Source: Sthenelais limicola (lineage: Eukaryota > Annelida > Polychaeta > Phyllodocida > Sigalionidae). From it: 64,000 nucleotides of DNA. The first letter of the stretch is position 1. The number at the start of each line of letters is the position of its first letter. A model generated the notes under the pieces. The model was not told the DNA's origin. It made no database searches and saw nothing but the letters and a program-made list of their open reading frames with translations. The DNA lies in contig OW804099.1 in assembly GCA_942159475.1 (NCBI GenBank), positions 3,423,912 through 3,487,911 on the forward strand, in the 5' to 3' direction. A program made the translations under genes and the position numbers. Positions 61,071-64,000 of this stretch are shown here, piece by piece.

Positions 61071-61280
61071 ATGTGCATGAAATTTGATGTGTAAAATCTG
61101 AAAAAAGTAGCCGACTTGGTGACGAAGTAGTTCATGTAGTATGCGTACTATATGAATATTTTTATAGCACCCCACTTATTACACCTCATATATGGAATGC
61201 ACATATGATAAATAAACATATAACAGCATACTATTGATGGAGACCGCCCTATACAATATAACATGGGTAGGTTTAAGCAC

Positions 61281-64000
61281 ACCTGTACATGTGTGGATAT
61301 AAGTGAGACTGTAACATGTATTCTGTTCCTCCCGCCCCCACCTGTACATGTGTGGATATAAGTGAGACTGTAACATGTATTCTGTTCCTCCCGCCCCCAC
61401 CTGTACATGTGTGGATATAAGTGAGACTGTAACATGTATTCTGTTCCTCCTGCCCCCACCTGTACATGTGTGGATATAAGTGAGACTGTAACATGTATTC
61501 TGTTCCTCCCGCCCCCACCTGTACATGTGTGGATATAAGTGAGACTGTAACATGTATTCTGTTCCTCCCGCCCCCCCCTGTACATGTGTGGATATAAGTG
61601 AGACTGTAACATGTATTCTGTTCCTCCCGCCCCCACCTGTACATGTGTGGATATAAGTGAGACTGTAACATGTATTCTGTTCCTCCCGCCCCCACCTGTA
61701 CATGTGTGGATATAAGTGAGACTGTAACATGTATTCTGTTCCTCCCGCCCCCACCTGTACATGTGTGGATATAAGTGAGACTGTAACATGTATTCTGTTC
61801 CTCCCGCCCCCACCTGTACATGTGTGGATATAAGTGAGACTGTAACATGTATTCTGTTCCTCCCGCCCCCACCTGTACATGTGTGGATATAAGTGAGACT
61901 GTAACATGTATTCTGTTCCTCCCGCCCCCACCTGTACATGTGTGGATATAAGTGAGACTGTAACATGTATTCTGTTCCTCCAGCCCCCACCTGTACATGT
62001 GTGGATATAAGTGAGACTGTAACATGTATTCCTCCCGCCCCCACCTGTACATGTGTGGATATAAGTGAGACTGTAACATGTATTCTGTTCCTCCCGCCCC
62101 CACCTGTACATGTGTGGATATAAGTGAGACTGTAACATGTATTCTGTTCCTCCCGCCCCCGCCTGTACATGTGTGGATATAAGTGAGACTGTAACATGTA
62201 TTCTGTTCCTCCCAACCCCACCTGTACATGTGTGGATATAAGTGAGACTGTAACATGTATTCTGTTCCTCCCGCCCCCGCCTGTACATGTGTGGATATAA
62301 GTGAGACTGTAACATGTATTCTGTTCCTCCCGCCCCCACCTGTACATGTGTGGATATAAGTGAGTAACATGTATTCTGTTCCTCCCGCCCCCACCTGTAC
62401 ATGTGTGGATATAAGTGAGACTGTAACATGTATTCCTCCCGCCCCCGCCTGTACATGTGTGGGTATAAGTGAGACTGTAACATGTATTCTGTTCCTCCCG
62501 CCCCCACCTGTACATGTGTGGATATAAGTGAGACTGTAACATGTGTTCCTCCCGCCCCCGCCTGTACATGTGTGGGTATAAGTGAGACTGTAACATGTAT
62601 TCTGTTCCTCCCGCCCCCACCTGTACATGTGTGGATATAAGTGAGACTGTAACATGTATTCTGTTCCTCCCGCTCCCGCCTGTACATGTGTGGATATAAG
62701 TGAGACTGTAACATGTATTCTGTTCCTCCCAACCCCACCTGTACATGTGTGGATATAAGTGAGACTGTAACATGTATTCCTCCCGCCCCCACCTGTACAT
62801 GTGTGGATATAAGTGAGACTGTAACATGTATTCTGTTCCTCCCGCCCCCGCCTGTACATGTGTGGATATAAGTGAGACTGTAACATGTATTCTGTTCCTC
62901 CCGCTCCCACCTGTACATGTGTGGATATAAGTGAGACTGTAACATGTATTCTGTTCCTCCCGCCCCCACCTGTACATGTGTGGATATAAGTGAGACTGTA
63001 ACATGTATTCCTCCCGCCCCCACCTGTACATGTGTGGATATAAGTGAGTAACATGTATTCTGTTCCTCCCGCCCCCGCCTGTACATGTGTGGATATAAGT
63101 GAGTAACATGTATTCCTCCCGCCCCCACCTGTACATGTGTGGATATAAGTGAGTAACATGTATTCTGTTCCTCCCGCCCCCACCTGTACATGTGTGGATA
63201 TAAGTGAGACTGTAACATGTATTCTGTTCCTCCCGCCCCCACCTGTACATGTGTGGATATAAGTGAGTAACATGTATTCTGTTCCTCCCGCCCCCACCTG
63301 TACATGTGTGGATATAAGTGAGTAACATGTATTCTGTTCCTCCCGCCCCCACCTGTACATGTGTGGATATAAGTGAGACTGTAACATGTATTCTGTTCCT
63401 CCCGCCCCCACCTGTACATGTGTGGATATAAGTGAGACTGTAACATGTATTCTGTTCCTCCCACCCCCACCTGTACATGTGTGGATATAAGTGAGACTGT
63501 AACATGTATTCTGTTCCTCCCGCCCCCACCTGTACATGTGTGGATATAAGTGAGTAACATGTATTCTGTTCCTCCCGCTCCCACCTGTACATGTGTGGAT
63601 ATAAGTGAGACTGTAACATGTATTCTGTTCCTCCCGCCCCCACCTGTACATGTGTGGATATAAGTGAGTAACATGTATTCTGTTCCTCCCGCTCCCACCT
63701 GTACATGTGTGGATATAAGTGAGACTGTAACATGTATTCTGTTCCCCCCGCCCCCACCTGTACATGTGTGGATATAAGTGAGACTGTAACATGTATTCTG
63801 TTCCTCCCGCCCCCACCTGTACATGTGTGGATATAAGTGAGTAACATGTATTCTGTTCCTCCCGCCCCCGCCTGTACATGTGTGGATATAAGTGAGTAAC
63901 ATGTATTCTCTTCCTCCCGCCCCCGCCTGTACATGTGTGGATATAAGTGAGTAACATGTATTCTGTTCCTCCCGCCCCCGCCTGTACATGTGTGGATATA
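61281..64000. repeat. 59-bp minisatellite, about 47 copies, continues past the right edge
   Basis: Unit ACCTGTACATGTGTGGATAT plus AAGTGAGACTGTAACATGTA and TTCTGTTCCTCCCGCCCCC. Deletion variants lose part of GAGACTGTAACA (55 bp) or CTGTT (54 bp); they are rare before about 62 kb and common to the right. The minus ORFs of about 900 residues arise because no stop occurs in any minus frame. Confidence 0.97.

Larger units (their letters stand above)
59363..61280. other. unique DNA with MITE, promoter-like segment, retroelement tail and foldback
   Basis: Individual elements are listed separately. The 97-residue plus ORF at 60231-60524 overlaps the retroelement tail and has no recognisable domain. 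Confidence 0.5.

Noticed and set aside
61148..63989. Minus-strand ORFs of about 900 residues
   Set aside because: Frames of a 59-bp array lacking stops; three overlapping frames are equally long.

Overview
This window is eukaryotic, almost certainly from an animal and probably a marine invertebrate; no species can be named from the sequence. There are spliced exons with canonical GT/AG borders, no bacterial-style operons, remnants of retroelements and MITE-like elements, and an exceptional load of tandem repeats. By my hand tally about two thirds of the 64 kb is made of roughly thirty separate tandem arrays, mostly unrelated to each other, with units of 7 to 78 bp. The long open reading frames in the window are translations of these arrays and are not genes.

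One protein-coding gene can be supported. On the minus strand, three coding exons (21957-22127, 11386-11457, 8973-9160) encode the N-terminus of a delta-catenin/p120-catenin family protein, closest to vertebrate PKP4/CTNND2. They hold the SILxSVKEQ motif, the EAQFExLTRELExERxxVxxQLER coiled coil and the CxLGxE...SSTxxSFxWR segment. All three exons splice in phase with consensus borders. The armadillo repeats must lie beyond the left edge of the window. A possible 5' UTR exon of the same gene lies at 40965-41056, and a weaker candidate first exon or promoter at about 48570-48760.

Layout: 1-8972 is intron 3 (running off the window) with arrays of 7, 50/52, 39 and 47 bp units and one MITE. 8973-22182 holds the three coding exons; their introns are filled by arrays of 48, CACCC-type, 45, 51, 39, 35 and 50/52/56 bp units plus one retroelement remnant. 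22183-40964, the presumed 5' intron, has arrays of 41, 73, 43, 78, 48, 75 and 33/37 bp units. 41.3-54.4 kb has unique AT-rich DNA, a 200-bp N gap, GA/CT and G-rich simple sequence, a cluster of cAMP-response-element palindromes, and an array of about 75-95 bp units. 54.46-59.36 kb is a 47-bp array. 59.4-61.2 kb is unique DNA with a MITE, a promoter-like segment, a retroelement tail and a foldback. 61.28 kb to the right edge is a 59-bp array that continues outside the window.

The most notable observation is that the 5.7-kb array in intron 1 ends exactly on the 5' splice site of coding exon 1. Each of its roughly 107 units carries a copy of the last 8 exonic bases plus the start of the intron, so the intron begins with about a hundred near-identical copies of its own splice donor.
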